Origin: Viscum album
Taxonomy: Eukaryota; Streptophyta; Magnoliopsida; Santalales; Viscaceae
Reading direction: 5' to 3'
Length of the DNA stretch: 64,000 bases
Assembly: GCA_963277665.1 (NCBI GenBank)
Contig: OY728165.1
Span: forward strand, 1,152,858,050-1,152,922,049
In this document: positions 38,941 through 50,174 of the stretch, in pieces
Position numbering within the stretch: the first letter of the stretch is position 1
How the letters are laid out: every line of letters starts with the position of its first letter
Made by a program: the position numbers and the translations under genes
The notes under the pieces: generated by a model
Seen by the model: only the letters and a program-made list of their open reading frames with translations
Told to the model about the DNA's origin: nothing
Databases searched by the model: none

Positions 38941-39123
38941 CCGACGTCACCCGGCCTTGCCAAGTTGTTCCAGTAACGCGCACAAAAGTTTAATTAAATA
39001 CTGAATCGGCTCATGAGTCGGTTTAAACAACTCAACACCTTTAATGATGATTCAAGCCGCGTGGTCAACCCATGACTTCCACGTCTTACGCGGTTCAGCG
39101 TTTTTATCTCAACCGTCCCCGGC

Positions 39124-39135
39124 TCTTATAAATTA
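39124..39135 (+). promoter_or_regulatory. TATA-like box of E2 5' LTR
   Basis: CTTATAAATTAA in a GC-rich context shortly after the minisatellite. The 3' LTR has the same site at 47503-47514. It is the best candidate for the element promoter. Confidence 0.55.
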
Positions 39136-40789
39136 AGGGTTAGGCAGTGGTTTCCCCATTCTTCGATCGTGGCTCTTCTGGTGCATCGTGACCGCCGCGT
39201 CGTTATCCGTAAAGTTTCGCGCCCCCGGCCTAAACGTCGATCATCTATCAACAAGTAGGGGATTCATGGCTTCTCTAATTGTATATGTGCAATCGTAGAA
39301 TTAGCATGATTTATTCCTTGGGTCACATTGAAATTGACCTAATTAAATACTTGAACCGGATTAAATGAATTGGTTGATCGCATGTTGTTGCTTTATACCG
39401 TGATAACGGTTTGCCTCATGTTTTCCTAGATATAGTGATACCTATGTTTTCTTTGACTTTGTTGTTCGTTAATGATAGAAATTGATAATGAACGTAAAGC
39501 CAAAATTAGTTGTTAATTAATTGGCTAAAGATAAAAAGGCATGTAAATTAATCTGGTTATTGCTGTTGTTGTAGTTGTTCTAATTTGAGGATAATCAAAT
39601 TAGGGAAGTAAGCATGGTTATTTAAATTGTGATAGCTTACTGATTAGGTATCCATGATTGGAACCTATGAATAACAAGTCTGTTAATTCAATATGGATTA
39701 GAGAATAGATTATGTGGGAATTTCTAAAAAGGGTTCTGAGTTGCCCTCTTGTTTGTTAAAGGGCAGAGATCCCACTTTGTGATGTTTGTCTTCCTGCTGC
39801 TTGTGCTGTGATGTGAGCCTGGATGGCTGTTGTGATATGTGGAGGCATGGAGACTTGTGGTTGTGGCAGCGGATGACGCCTAGTGTGGCGAGATGCATCA
39901 GTTTATGCATATGGGTGTCGGGGAGGACACCAAGGGTGATGGTATGAGATGAATGTGATGGTTTTATGTTGGTGGTTTGGTTTGGTTGGTTATCTGCTTT
40001 ACTTTTCCCCACTGCTCAAGGCAGCTGGTCTTGCTTACCATCTTTCCGAAGGAGGTGAAGACACGCGGGGTATGCCACGTGCTTTCCGTGTTTAGCCTCT
40101 CGATGGAGGATGGGTCTATGCTCTTTCTATAGGAGGAAAATACTCGACGGGTAGTATATCTACTCACCGTGTTGAGCCTCCTTTGTGTTTAGAAGCATAG
40201 GATGTTTTTCTAGAATGCCTGGGAATGTGGAAAAGTAATTCTGTAATGAATGTTTGATTAAATGGTGAAAATCCACGGGGATGGGGATGCTGGAATTTAA
40301 AGGTGATGTGAATCTTAAAAAGGAGCCGTTGTTTTTGAAAGTGATGCCTTTTCAGTTTAATGTGGAATTCTTCATTTCTAATTAATGTTTAAAGAATTAA
40401 TTAATGTACAGTGGAACTGATAAATGAGAATGGAGTAATCTAATAAAGCTCTTCATTGTTTGTGTGCTTATAGGATACCTAGTCTTAGAAGTAGCAGCCT
40501 GGAGTCTGAGAGACATTAGCTGCAGTTGTATCTAAGACTAGGTAATGCCCATAGTGTGGATGTGAGTTACTTATATATTCTGTACTTTTTGTGTTTCTAT
40601 ACGCTACTCCACCCTTTCGGTAAGGGCAACTGACACCCCGGGGATTCTGAGCCCTGGGGGGGTGTTTTCCCCAACATTCTGATGGGAGGTTGAATGGCTG
40701 ACTACACCCTTTGGCCCCGCTCTCTTCTCTTGGTAGATCTTTGTGCTGGTAGGCACAGTGGTTAGTTTTACCCATATATGTGTGTAGAG

Positions 40790-41110
40790 GGCTGTAATGG
40801 CTTGTGGTTATTTCACACACATATATTCTGGATATAGTATCCTATGGACTACTATAGGTGTAACGTGTATAGGCTGTGATGTCTTGAGGATCCTTACTCG
40901 GTGTATGGGCTGTAATGGCTTGAGGTATAATACCCGACGTATGATACACGTTATGCGAGCTGTAGTGGCTCCCGGAAACTACCTGGTTACTTTTGGTTGT
41001 GAGGATTGTGTGGAGATTAGCCCAGGTGTCTGCAGGCAAGCCTTTGTGGTGCACGAGGTGTAGATTGTGGAGCTTAGCCCAGGTGTCTGCGGGCAAGCCT
41101 TTGGAGAGAG
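40790..41110 (+). repeat. Degenerate tandem repeats in E2 LTR
   Basis: Three to four copies of a GGCTGTAATGGCTTG-type motif start near 40790, 40871, 40908 and 40958. From 41005 two copies follow of an approximately 57-bp unit starting ATTGTG(TG)GAG and containing TTAGCCCAGGTGTCTGC and GGCAAGCCTTTG. The same structure is at about 49170-49490. Confidence 0.7.
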
Positions 41111-41792
41111 ATGCACAGGACGTATGGCGTTGGGGCAAAGCGGAAAACCAGTGGGGAAGTAGTAGCGGGGTACCCTTGATATTCTTTACTATATGCTATA
41201 TTCTTGTATGCGTTACTTGGTGAGAGTATCCATGGTGAGGTTGGGAACATAGTATACCTGTTTAGGTGACGAGTTAGTTTCACTTGTTGTTCACTGGGCT
41301 TTAGCAAGCTTTCTTTAATTTTGAACGATAGTCTTGGGGAGGATCCTACTGGGTATACTGTTATACTCACCCTATGTACATATAAACTGTTTTTTCAGGT
41401 CACTTGGAGCAGGTTGGAGATCAAGCTGGTTACTACTAGCTTGCGGTTGGAGGAGGAGCTGTTCGGGCTTGTGTTCGCTGTCGTTTTACTTTCTTTTGGG
41501 TACTTTTAGTTCTCCCTTTCAGTTGTAGTACTTTTGTATGACATTTCATATATGTACTTGATTTCCTTTTACATTTCAGTTCTGAGTTGGAGTTGATTGG
41601 AGTCTATTCTATCTCTCTCTTCTGCATGTGTTCTCTTAGAGGGTAATGCCTCCCATTTGTGTGTGTATTATACTCTCGGTGCTAGTCGTCAACCCGGGGC
41701 CTACTGGAGGCGGGACTCAGGGGTCATTATATCCCTTCTCACATTGCCGGCCCTGGAGGGGTACACTTTGTGGGGAGGGGGTCGTGACAGAG

Positions 41793-41811
41793 TGGTATCA
41801 GAGGTCTGGTT
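41793..41811 (+). other. E2 primer-binding site (initiator Met-tRNA)
   Basis: TGGTATCAGAGGTCTGGTT, three bases after the 5' LTR end. Confidence 0.9.
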
Positions 41812-42177
41812 GAGGGATAGGATGGAGTTTGGAGTTAGGCACAGGTGAGGATGCATGGGATGGTAGGGAAACTGTGTCATTCATTTTTAGAAAGTGGGGT
41901 AAACACTGGAAACCGGCAGAGACATAGGTGTTCAGGGCCCCCTATGATCTGTTGCACGGACCTTTAAGTTTACGATGGCTACTAAACAAAGTGATACTGG
42001 TTGCAGGGTAGAGACCTAGGAATGGATCATGCATCATTATTCTTTGCGCCTGTGTTTGAATGGGTAGACCTTGGGATAGGTAACCAAAAAAATTAATAAA
42101 ACAAAATAATTAATTAATTAATGTTGAGTCTTCCATATTACAGGCATAGGAGCTCTAATGGTAGTTATTTTACATGT
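41812..42177 (+). other. E2 untranslated leader
   Basis: It runs from the primer site to the likely gag start. There is no conserved frame. It ends in an AT-rich stretch with TTAATTAATTAATG and a pyrimidine-rich TTCCATATTACAG that resembles a 3' splice site. Confidence 0.5.
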
Positions 42178-43005
42178 ATGGCTCCAGGTCGACGTACTCG
42201 TCAGGTTTGTGCAGTAGGTGCCCAGCAGGCTGTTCCAGTAGATCGCCGCCGGGTAGAGGTTGACGACGATGACTCTGGGAGGAAGACACTCCGAGAGTTT
42301 CAACGCCAGAGTCTACAGAAGTACGAGGGCTCCGTTTCAGATGCAGTCACAGAAGACTGGTTGGAGGAGGTCGAGATAGGCTTCAGTTTGATTCGTGCTC
42401 GGAAGGAACACTGGGTGTCCTTGGTTGTGACGATGTTGCGTGGAGCAGCGAGACAGTGGTGGTTCTTGTTCCTCGGGGATCGTGAGGAGTTAGCGATCTC
42501 ATGGGAGGAGTTTCGAGACAGGTTTAGAGTCGAGTTTCTTTCATCGACTGCGATGGTATCCAGTCGCCAGGAGCTTCTTACCCTTCGACAGGGGAGCTCC
42601 AGTGTTCGGGAGTTTGGAATCCGTTTCAGGAACCTTCTACGTTATGCTTCTGACCTGTTACCAGATGATGAGGCTAGGGCGAGGCATTTCGAGGAGGCTT
42701 TGCGTCCAGAGATCCAGCGCCAGGTCACCCCATTTATGCTGAAGACATATCTAGAGGTGCTGGCGAGGGCGGAGGTTGTTGAGAGGACTTTGTACAGGAC
42801 CGGATCGTCACGAGAGGGGAATCGTCATGATTCCTCACGAAGTAGGGCTGTGGTTCGGGGTTCCCGGTTTTCAGGACAGAAGAGTTTCCGTTCACCTGGG
42901 GGTAGGTCCCAGCCCTTCCCATCTCGTTTCTCCGGAGGCAGCAACTCTCAGGCCTATGCCAAGGGATCGGGCGCTTGTTTTTCTTTTGGTGGTCGTGGTC
43001 ATTAG
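42178..43005 (+). CDS. E2 Gag (truncated in the zinc knuckle)
   Basis: Gag packages the element RNA. The start is chosen at 42178 (MAPGRRTRQ), a basic N-terminus typical for the group; an upstream in-frame ATG at 42121 is less likely. The capsid core contains LREFQRQSLQKYEGSVS, TEDWLEEVE, MLRGAARQWW and ELLTLRQGSSSVREFGIRF. A Ser/Arg-rich linker follows. The nucleocapsid ends ACFSFGGRGH and then TAG. The second Cys of the CCHC knuckle is Phe, and the stop falls directly after the ligand His. The next codons (QREC) supply the last Cys, so stop and Phe interrupt one knuckle. Gag and Pol are in the same frame. Confidence 0.88.
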   Translation: MAPGRRTRQVCAVGAQQAVPVDRRRVEVDDDDSGRKTLREFQRQSLQKYEGSVSDAVTEDWLEEVEIGFSLIRARKEHWVSLVVTMLRGAARQWWFLFLGDREELAISWEEFRDRFRVEFLSSTAMVSSRQELLTLRQGSSSVREFGIRFRNLLRYASDLLPDDEARARHFEEALRPEIQRQVTPFMLKTYLEVLARAEVVERTLYRTGSSREGNRHDSSRSRAVVRGSRFSGQKSFRSPGGRSQPFPSRFSGGSNSQAYAKGSGACFSFGGRGH

Positions 43006-46000
43006 CAGCGGGAGTGCCCGACATTTCAGAGCAGTCATCGTACACCAGGCGCTCCACTCCAGGTTCCTCCGTTGAGGCAGTTCCAGCCGAGGCAGCAGCA
43101 GAAGGTGGTAACAGCTTTAGATCACCAGAGGGTAGATGGAGCAGGCAAAGGACAACCCCATGATGCTCCCCGTCCTCAGAGAGCAGAGCGAGGCCGTGGT
43201 GGTGGTCGTCATCAGGGTCAGAGAGGCCGTGGAGGTGGTCGTGGTCAGCTTCATGCTCTAGCGTTGCCAGCTCCAGGCAAGCCAGACGTCGTCCGAGGTA
43301 CCCTTTTCTTGTTTTCTACCTTGGTGTATGCCTTGTTTGATTCAGGAGCGACACACACCTTTATATCCCCAACCCTTGTCCACGCTTTGGGACTTGAGGT
43401 AGAGAGGCTTCCAGTGCCCTTGGCGTTGACTACGCCAGTTGGAGGTCGAGCTAGATTATTTGAAGTATGTAGAGACTGTGAGCTAGTGTTGGGGCAACAA
43501 CGCTCTTGGGGAGATTTCCTATGTTTGCGAATACAACCATATGATGTCATTCTTGGAATGGATTGGTTGTATTCGGTGCAGGCTGTTGTGGATTGCTATA
43601 GGAAGAAGGTCATTTTCTTTGATGAAGATGGAGATAAAGTGGTGTTTGTTGGTGAGAGAGATCCTCGGATGAGTCATAAACGAGTTGCATCCTTATCATC
43701 CATGATGGCTGGGATGATGCTGAGTTCTTCAGAGGTTCAACAGTTGTCGTTTCCTAGGGTCGTAGAGAAGTACCCTGACGTCTTTCCAGAAGAGGTTGTA
43801 TCCTTACCCCCTCGACGAGAGATCGAGTTTGGGATCGAGCTACAGCCAGGAGGGTCTCCTATCTTTATGTCTTCGTATAGGATGGCCCCTTCTGAGTTAC
43901 GAGAGCTACGTATTCAGCTTGATGGTCTTTTGCAGTGTGGTTTTGTTCGGCCAAGTGTGTCACCTTGGGGTTCACCAGTTATGTTTGTGAAAAAGGCTGA
44001 TGGAAGTTTGCGGTTGTGCGTCGATTATCGTCACTTAAACAAAGTGACAATAAAGAACCGCTATCCTCTTCCACAGATTGATGACCTATTCGATCAACTG
44101 AAGAGAGCAAGTTGGTTCTCAAAGATCGACGTGCGGTCAGTATATCATCAGATGCGTGTAAAGGAAGAGGATATCCCGAAGACTGCTTTCTGTTGTCGTC
44201 ATGGGCATTATGAGTTTGTTGTAATACCATTCGGCGTGACGAATGCTCCAGCTGTTTTCATGGGGTTGATGAATGCTGTGTTCCGTGAATTCCTGGACAA
44301 GTTTGTTGTGGCTTTCATCGATGACATCCTTGTATACTCCACATCTAAAGTGGAGCATGCAGAGCATCTACGATCCGTTTTGGGAGTTCATCGCCAACAT
44401 CAGTTGTTTGGGAAGTTGTCCAAGTGTGAGTTCTGGGCTCGAGAAGTTCGTTTCTTAGGGAATGTTGTGTCCCAACAGGGAGTAGCTGTGGATCCTTCGA
44501 AGATAGAAGCAGTGGTGTCTTGGACAGCCCCCAAGACCGTGTCAGAGGTGCGAAGTTTCCTTTGTCTCGCAGGCTATTGCAGGATGTTTGTGGCTAATTT
44601 CTCCCGAGTTGCGACTCCTCTGACAGCTTTGACCAATAAGGATCAAGCGTTCATATGGACGGATCAGTGTCAGACAACTTTCGAGTATCTAAAGGAAAAG
44701 TTGGTAAGTGCTCCAGTCCTTTTTCTTCCAGCGGAGGGAGTCCAGTTGGATGTTTTCTGTGATGCTTCACATCTGGGGCTAGGCTGTGTTCTCATGCAGC
44801 AGAGGTCTATTGTTTCTTATGGGTCTCGGCAGTTGCGTCCCCATGAACGCAGCTATGCCACCCATGATCTTGAGTTGGCAGCCTTGGTGTTTGCGCTGAA
44901 GTTGTGGAGACATTACCTCATTGGAGAGCGCTTTGTAGTTTTCACCGATCATAAGAGTTTGAAGTATGTTTTCTCTCAGTTGGATTTGAACTTGCGGCAG
45001 CGTTGGTGGATGGAGTTCTTGCAGGAATACGTCTTTGAAATATCGTATACACCTGGGAAGGGAAATGTTGTTGCTGATGCACTAAGCCGAAAGTCACGTA
45101 ATGATGTTGTGCGTGGATCTGGTGATTCTTGGAGAGTGATGGAAGAGCTATCAGCTTTTCATCTTGATATAAGAGAAGTTTGGGGAAGAGGTTGTCTTTT
45201 CCAGATGATGGTGCAGTCATCCCTGATGCAGAAGGTGGAAGAGTCTCAGTTGGGTGATGTAGAGGTGGAAGTTTGGAGAGACAGAGTTGTATGTGGTGAG
45301 GCCCCTAATGGTTGGTCGGAGGATGAACAACACCGAGTGTTGTATCATGGTAGGCTTTTTGTTCCCTTGGCGATGCGCGAGACAGTTCTCCGAGAGTTCC
45401 ATAGTTCACCCTTGGCGGTACATCCTGGTGTGACGAAGATGTACCGATCCTTGAGGAGTCAGTTTTGGTGGCCTGGGCTGAAGCGTACAGTTGCAGAATG
45501 TGTGTCTCGATGTTTAGTCTGCCAGAAGGTGAAGGCCGAACACCGTGTTCCTGGTGGTCTTCTCCAGCACTTAGAGATTCCTCGGTGGAAGTGGGAGGAC
45601 ATCTCAATGGACTTTGTTACAGGTTTACCTCGAGCTCTGGGAGGACATGATGCTATATGGGTGGTAGTGGATCGTTTAACAAAATCATCCCACTTTATAG
45701 CGATCAAGGAGTCGAGCTCAGTGGAATTTTTGTCGAGGCAATATCTGGAGGAGGTGGTGAGGCTTCACGGAGTCCATAAGACGATCATTTCTGATCGAGA
45801 TCCACGTTTTACCTCCAGGGTGTGGAGAGGACTCCAGCAGGCTTTTGGTTCTCAGTTATGCCTTAGCACTGCTTTTCATCCTCAAACGGATGGTCAGACA
45901 GAGCGAACCATCCAGACTCTTGAAGACATGTTGCGCTCTTGTGTTCTTGATTTTAGAGGTTCATGGGTGAAGCACTTAACCTTGGTAGAGTTCGCTTACA

Positions 46001-46185
46001 ATAATAGTTTTCACTCTACCATCAGCATGGCGCCGTTTGAAGCCTTTTATGGCCGGCCATGCCGTTCTCCGTTTTGCTGGACTGGGGTCGGAGAGTCAGC
46101 AATTCTCAGACCAGAACTAGTGCAGAATACAACAGAGATGGTTCAGGTGATTCGTGAGAGGATGAAGACATCACAGGATCGTTAG
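43006..46185 (+). CDS. E2 Pol: protease, RT, RNase H, integrase
   Basis: It continues the gag frame after the TAG; the first Met is at 43072. Counting from that Met, the protease has [10 protein letters not shown] (Asp90) and [10 protein letters not shown] has [28 protein letters not shown] and FIDDILVYS with both catalytic Asp intact (417/418, nt 44320-44325). RNase H has FCDAS (Asp564), [20 protein letters not shown] and ADALSRK. Integrase has the HHCC set (His777, His784, Cys814, Cys817) and the DD35E triad Asp847, Asp908, Glu944. A TAG at 46183 ends the frame before the integrase C-terminal SYADQ segment. It is long and well preserved for a plant retroelement, but needs readthrough to be made as Gag-Pol. 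Confidence 0.92.
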   Translation, partial: QRECPTFQSSHRTPGAPLQVPPLRQFQPRQQQKVVTALDHQRVDGAGKGQPHDAPRPQRAERGRGGGRHQGQRGRGGGRGQLHALALPAPGKPDVVRGTLFLFSTLVYALFDSGATHTFISPTLVHALGLEVERLPVPLALTTPVGGRARLFEVCRDCELVLGQQRSWGDFLCLRIQPYDVILGMDWLYSVQAVVDCYRKKVIFFDEDGDKVVFVGERDPRMSHKRVASLSSMMAGMMLSSSEVQQLSFPRVVEKYPDVFPEEVVSLPPRREIEFGIELQPGGSPIFMSSYRMAPSELRELRIQLDGLLQCGFVRPSVSPWGSPVMFVKKADGSLRLCVDYRHLNKVTIKNRYPLPQIDDLFDQLKRASWFSKIDVRSVYHQMRVKEEDIPKTAFCCRHGHYEFVVIPFGVTNAPAVFMGLMNAVFREFLDKFVVAFIDDILVYSTSKVEHAEHLRSVLGVHRQHQLFGKLSKCEFWAREVRFLGNVVSQQGVAVDPSKIEAVVSWTAPKTVSEVRSFLCLAGYCRMFVANFSRVATPLTALTNKDQAFIWTDQCQTTFEYLKEKLVSAPVLFLPAEGVQLDVFCDASHLGLGCVLMQQRSIVSYGSRQLRPHERSYATHDLELAALVFALKLWRHYLIGERFVVFTDHKSLKYVFSQLDLNLRQRWWMEFLQEYVFEISYTPGKGNVVADALSRKSRNDVVRGSGDSWRVMEELSAFHLDIREVWGRGCLFQMMVQSSLMQKVEESQLGDVEVEVWRDRVVCGEAPNGWSEDEQHRVLYHGRLFVPLAMRETVLREFHSSPLAVHPGVTKMYRSLRSQFWWPGLKRTVAECVSRCLVCQKVKAEHRVPGGLLQHLEIPRWKWEDISMDFVTGLPRALGGHDAIWVVVDRLTKSSHFIAIKESSSVEFLSRQYLEEVVRLHGVHKTIISDRDPRFTSRVWRGLQQAFGSQLCLSTAFHPQTDGQTERTIQTLEDMLRSCVLDFRGSWVKHLTLVEFAYNNSFHSTISMAPFEAFYGRPCRSPFCWTGVGESAILRPELVQNTTEMVQVIRERMKTSQDR

Positions 46186-46649
46186 AAATCATATGCTGAT
46201 CAAAGAAAGAGACCATTAGAGTTTAATGTTGGGGATCATGTGTTTCTGAAGGTGACTGCCCGTTGTGGGCAGCGAAGGATTGGTCGCGGAAGTAAGCTTT
46301 CTCCCCGTTTTGTTGGGCCTTTCGAGGTCGTAGCTCGTGTTGGAGCTGTGGCATATTGAGTAGCACTTCCCCCTCAGATGAGTCAGATACATGATGTTTT
46401 CCATTATCACAGCTCCGTCGTTATCTTCATGATGAATCTCATGTTATCGATTGGGGAGAGATCGATATTGATGATGATGCAACCTTCGAGGAGCGACCTG
46501 TGGAGATCCAAGACCACAAGGAGAAGGTGTTGCGTGGGCGTTCTATCCCCTTAGTTCGTGTCTTGTGGCGACACGGTGGCATGGAGGAGAGTACCTGGGA
46601 GCGTGAGTCACAGATATGTGCTCAGTACCCAGAGTTGTTCAATGGTTAA
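46186..46649 (+). pseudogene. E2 integrase C-terminus and chromodomain (disrupted)
   Basis: After the TAG the same frame continues SYADQRKRPLEFNVGDHVFL. A TGA follows at 46357 and a 1-base deletion at about 46401-46412. The new frame then reads LVRVLWRHGGMEESTWERES and AQYPELFNG to a natural TAA at 46647-46649. The VLW-EE-TWERE-YPELF pattern is the chromodomain signature shared with E1, used to target chromatin. Nothing else is lost, so decay here is recent. Confidence 0.85.
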
Positions 46650-46869
46650 CTCCTTCCATGTAATGATGTTTCCTCTTTGGTTATATATTTCATGTTTTAT
46701 TTATGTACCTTTGATGTGATGTTATGTTTGAATTATTTGGGTATGGATTGTTTGTTCCCGTACTCCCGGATGTCGTAGTTTTGTTCAAGGTTTCGAACAA
46801 CTCATGGTGGTTTTTCCCTGAGAGGTACCTTATGGGTTGGTTGTTCGGACCCCTCTTTTCTTCTGGGTT

Positions 46870-46913
46870 GGTTTTTAATTCTCGAGGACGAGAATGTTTT
46901 GAGAGGTATCTAA
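46870..46913 (+). other. E2 polypurine-tract region
   Basis: The sequence before the 3' LTR contains AATTCTCGAGGACGAGAATG, an inverted-repeat segment seen before the tract in many plant chromoviruses, then TTTTGAGAGG. The purine run is short and shows a few pyrimidine interruptions. Confidence 0.6.
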
Positions 46914-46914
46914 T

Positions 46915-46944
46915 GTAATGGACCGGACCTCTCCGGTCCATTAC
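46915..46944. other. Perfect 13-bp inverted repeat at E2 3' LTR start
   Basis: GTAATGGACCGGA and TCCGGTCCATTAC around a 4-base loop CCTC, starting at the second base of the LTR. Confidence 0.9.
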
Positions 46945-47054
46945 TTTGTGGAATTTTGGTGTTGGAGGTGTTCCGGGAGGCCAAGGGGACTTATCCCCAA
47001 CACTTTACCAATTTTCCAGTTCTGTGAACAGTGTTTCCAGTTTTATGAACAGTA

Positions 47055-47319
47055 ACAGATCGGTCTAACAGATCAGTCTCACTGATCAGTTTCACAGATC
47101 GGTGTGACAGATCAGTTTCACAGATCGGTGTGACAGATCGGTGTCACCGATCAGTGAGACCGATCGGTGAAACCGATAGGTGCGACCGACCGGTGAGACC
47201 GATCGGTGAGACCGATCGGTGAGACGGATCGGTGAGACCGATCGGTGAGACGGATCGGTGAGACCGATCGGTGAGACCGATCGGTGCGACCGATCGGTGT
47301 GACTGATCGGCAGAACCGG
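47055..47319. repeat. 13-bp minisatellite in E2 3' LTR
   Basis: Same unit type as at 38611-38940, about 20 units in 265 bp. The two arrays differ by 65 bp, exactly five units. Confidence 0.92.
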
Positions 47320-50169
47320 CCGACGTCACCTGGCCTTGCCAAGTTGTTCCAGTAACGCGCACAAAAGTTTAATTAAATATTGAATCGGCTCATGAGTCGG
47401 TTTAAACAACTCAGCACCTTTAACGATGAGTCAAGCCCCGTGGTCAACCCATGACTTCCACGTCTTACGTGGTTCAGCGTTTATATCTCAACCGTCCCCG
47501 GCTCTTATAAATTAAGGGTTAGGCAGTGGTTTCCCCCTTCTTCGATCGTGGCTCTTCTGGTGCACCGGGACCGCCGCGTCATTATCCGTAAAGTTCCGCG
47601 CCCCCGGCCTAAACGTCGATCATCTATCAACAAGTAGGGGATTCATGGCTTCTCTAATTGTATATGTGCAATCGTAGAATTAGCATGATTTATTCCTTTG
47701 GATCACATTGAAATTGAACTAATTAAATACTTGAACCGGATTAAAAGAATTGGTTGATCGCATGTTGTTGCTTTATACCGTGATAACGGTTTGCCTCGTG
47801 TTTTCCTAGATATAGTGATACCTATGTTTTCTTTGACTTTGTTGTTCGTTAATGATAGAAATTGATAATGAACGTAAAGCCGGAATTAGTTGTTAATTAA
47901 TTGGCTAAAGATAAAAAGGCATGTAAATTAATCTGGTTATTGCTGTTGTTGTAGTTATTCTAATTTGAGGATAATCAAATTAGGGAAGTAAGCATGGTTA
48001 TTTAAATTTTGATAGCTTAATGATTAGGTATCCATGATTGGAACCAATGAATAACAAGTCTGTTAATTCAATATGGATTAGAGAACAGATTATGTGGGAA
48101 TTTCTAAAAAGGGTTCTGAGTTGCCCTCTTGTTTGTTAAAGGGCCGAGAGCCCACTTTGTGATGTTTGTTTTCCTGCTGCTTGTGCTGTTATGTGAGCCT
48201 GGATGGCTGTTGTGATATGTAGAGGCATGGAGACTTGTGGTTGTGGCAGCGGATGACGCCTAGTGTGGCGAGATGCATCGGTTTATGCATATGGGTGTCG
48301 GGGAGGACACCAAGGGTGATGGTATGAGATGAATGTGATGGTTTGATGTTGGTGGTTTGGTTTAGTTTCTTATCTGCTTTACTTTTCCCCACTACTCAAG
48401 GCAGCTGGTCTTGCTTACCCTCTTTCTGAAGGAGGTGAAGACACGTGGGGTATGCCACGTGCTTTCCGTGTTTAGCCTCTCGATGGAGGATGGGTCTATG
48501 CTCTTTCTATAGGCGGAAAAGACTCGACGGGTAGTATATCTACTCATCGTGTTGAGCCTCCTTCGTGTTTAGAAGCATAGGATGTTTTTCTAGAATGCCT
48601 GGGAATGTGGAAAAGTAATTCTGTAATGAATGTTTGATTAAATGGTGAAAATCCACGGGGATGGAGATGCTGGAATTTAAAGGTGATGTGAATCTCAAAA
48701 AGGAGCAGTTGTTTTTGAAAGTGATGCCTTTTCAGTTTAATGTGGAATTCTTCATTCTTAATTAATGTTTAATGAATTAATTAATGTACAGTGGAACTGA
48801 TAAATGAGAATTGAGTAATCTAATAAAGCTCTTCATTGTTTGTGTGCTTATAGGATACCTAGTCTTAGAAGTAGCAGCCTGGAGTCTGAGAGACGTTAGC
48901 TGCAGCTGTATCTAAGAATAGGTAATGCCCATAGTGTGGATGTGAGTTACTTATATATTCTGTAATTTTTGTGTTTCTATAAGCTATTCCACCCTGTCGG
49001 TAAGGGAAACTGACACCCCAAGGATTCTGAGCCCTAGGGGGGTGTTTTCCCTAACATTATGATGGGAGGTTGAATGGCTGACTACCCCCTTTGGCCCCGC
49101 TCTCTTCTCTTGGTAGATCATTGTTCTGGTAGGCACAGTGGTTAGTTTTACCCATATATGTGTGTAGAGGGCTGTAATGGCTTGTGGTTATTTCACACAC
49201 ATATATTCTGGATATAGTATCCTATGGACTACTATAGGTGTAACGTGTATAGGCTGTGATGGAATGAGGATCCTTACTCGGTGTATGGGTTGTAATGGCT
49301 TGAGGTATAATACCCGACGTATGATACCCATTATGCGAGCTGTAGTGGATCCCGGAAACTACCTGGTTACTTTTGGTTGTGAGGATTGTGTGGAGCTTAG
49401 CCTAGGTGTCTGCGGGCAAGCCTTTGTGGTGCACGAGGTGCAGATTGTGGAGCTCAGCCCAGGTGTCTGCGAGCAAGCCTTTGGAGAGAGATGCACAGGA
49501 CATATGTCGTTGGGTCAAAGCGGCAAACCAGTGGGGAATTAGTAGCGGGGTACCATTGATATTCTTTACTATATGCTATATTCTTGTATGCGTTACTTGG
49601 TGAGAGTAGCCATGGTGAGGTTGGGAACATAGTATACCTGTTTAGGTGACGAGTTAGTTTCACTTGTTGTTCACGGGGCTTTAGCATGCTTTCTTTTCTT
49701 TTGCACGAGAGTCGTGGGGAGGATCCTACTGGGTATACTGTTATACTCTCCCAATGTACATATAAACTGTTTTTTCAGGTCACTTGGAGCAGGTTGGAGA
49801 TCAAGCTGGTTACTACTAGCTTGCGGTTGGAGGAGGAGTTGTTCGGGCTTGTGGTCACTGTAGTTTTACTTTCTTTTGGGTACTTTTAGTTCTCCCTTTC
49901 AGTTGTAGTACTTTTGCATGACATTTCATATATGTACTTGATTTCCTTTTACATTTCAGTTCTGAGTTGGAGTTGATTGGAGTCTATTCTATCTCTCTCT
50001 TCTGCATGTGTTCTCTTAGAGGGTAATGCCTCCCATTTGTGTGTGTATTATACCCTCGGTGCTAGTCGCCAACCCGGGGCCTACTGGAGGCGGGACTCGG
50101 GGGTCATTATCTCCCTTCTCACATTGTCGTCCCTGGAGGGGTACACTTTGTGGGGAGGGGGTCGTGACA

Positions 50170-50174
50170 GACAT
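50170..50174. repeat. E2 target-site duplication, right
   Basis: gacat, identical to 38465-38469. Confidence 0.92.

Larger units (their letters stand above)
38470..41789 (+). repeat. E2 5' LTR
   Basis: Begins TGTAATGGCCCGG and ends GTCGTGACA. It contains a terminal inverted repeat (38471-38500), a 13-bp minisatellite (about 38611-38940), a TATA-like box (39124-39135) and degenerate repeats at 40790-41110. It is 64 bp longer than the 3' copy because of the minisatellite. Open frames inside (for example 38700-38983, 40485-40820, 41597-41848) are repeat-derived or frame shadows. Confidence 0.95.
38470..50169 (+). mobile_element. E2: young, GC-rich Ty3/Gypsy chromovirus (Tekay/Del-like)
   Basis: An 11,700-bp element with perfect 5-bp target duplications, TG...CA LTRs (3320 and 3256 bp), primer site and an almost complete gag-pol. 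In blocks compared by eye the LTRs differ at about 2-4% of positions, far less than the other elements here. Its base composition is strikingly higher in G+C than the surrounding decayed DNA. Gag-pol is one frame broken by an internal TAG, then a TAG, a TGA and a 1-base deletion near the C-terminus. Domain order and chromodomain motif fit the Tekay/Del lineage. It is inserted in the 5' LTR of D. Confidence 0.95.
46914..50169 (+). repeat. E2 3' LTR
   Basis: Begins TGTAATGGACCGG and ends GTCGTGACA. It is the same as 38470-41789 apart from scattered substitutions and a minisatellite that is 65 bp shorter. TATA-like box at 47503-47514. Open frames inside mirror those of the 5' LTR and are not genes. 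Confidence 0.95.

Noticed and set aside
38700..38983. Minus-strand frames with Ser-His-Arg-Ser-Val repeats (also 47144-47362)
   Set aside because: They come from translating the 13-bp minisatellite of the E2 LTR in several frames; there is no coding evidence.
42734..45707. Long minus-strand open frames opposite E2 gag-pol
   Set aside because: They are antisense shadows of the gag-pol frame, with no independent motifs.
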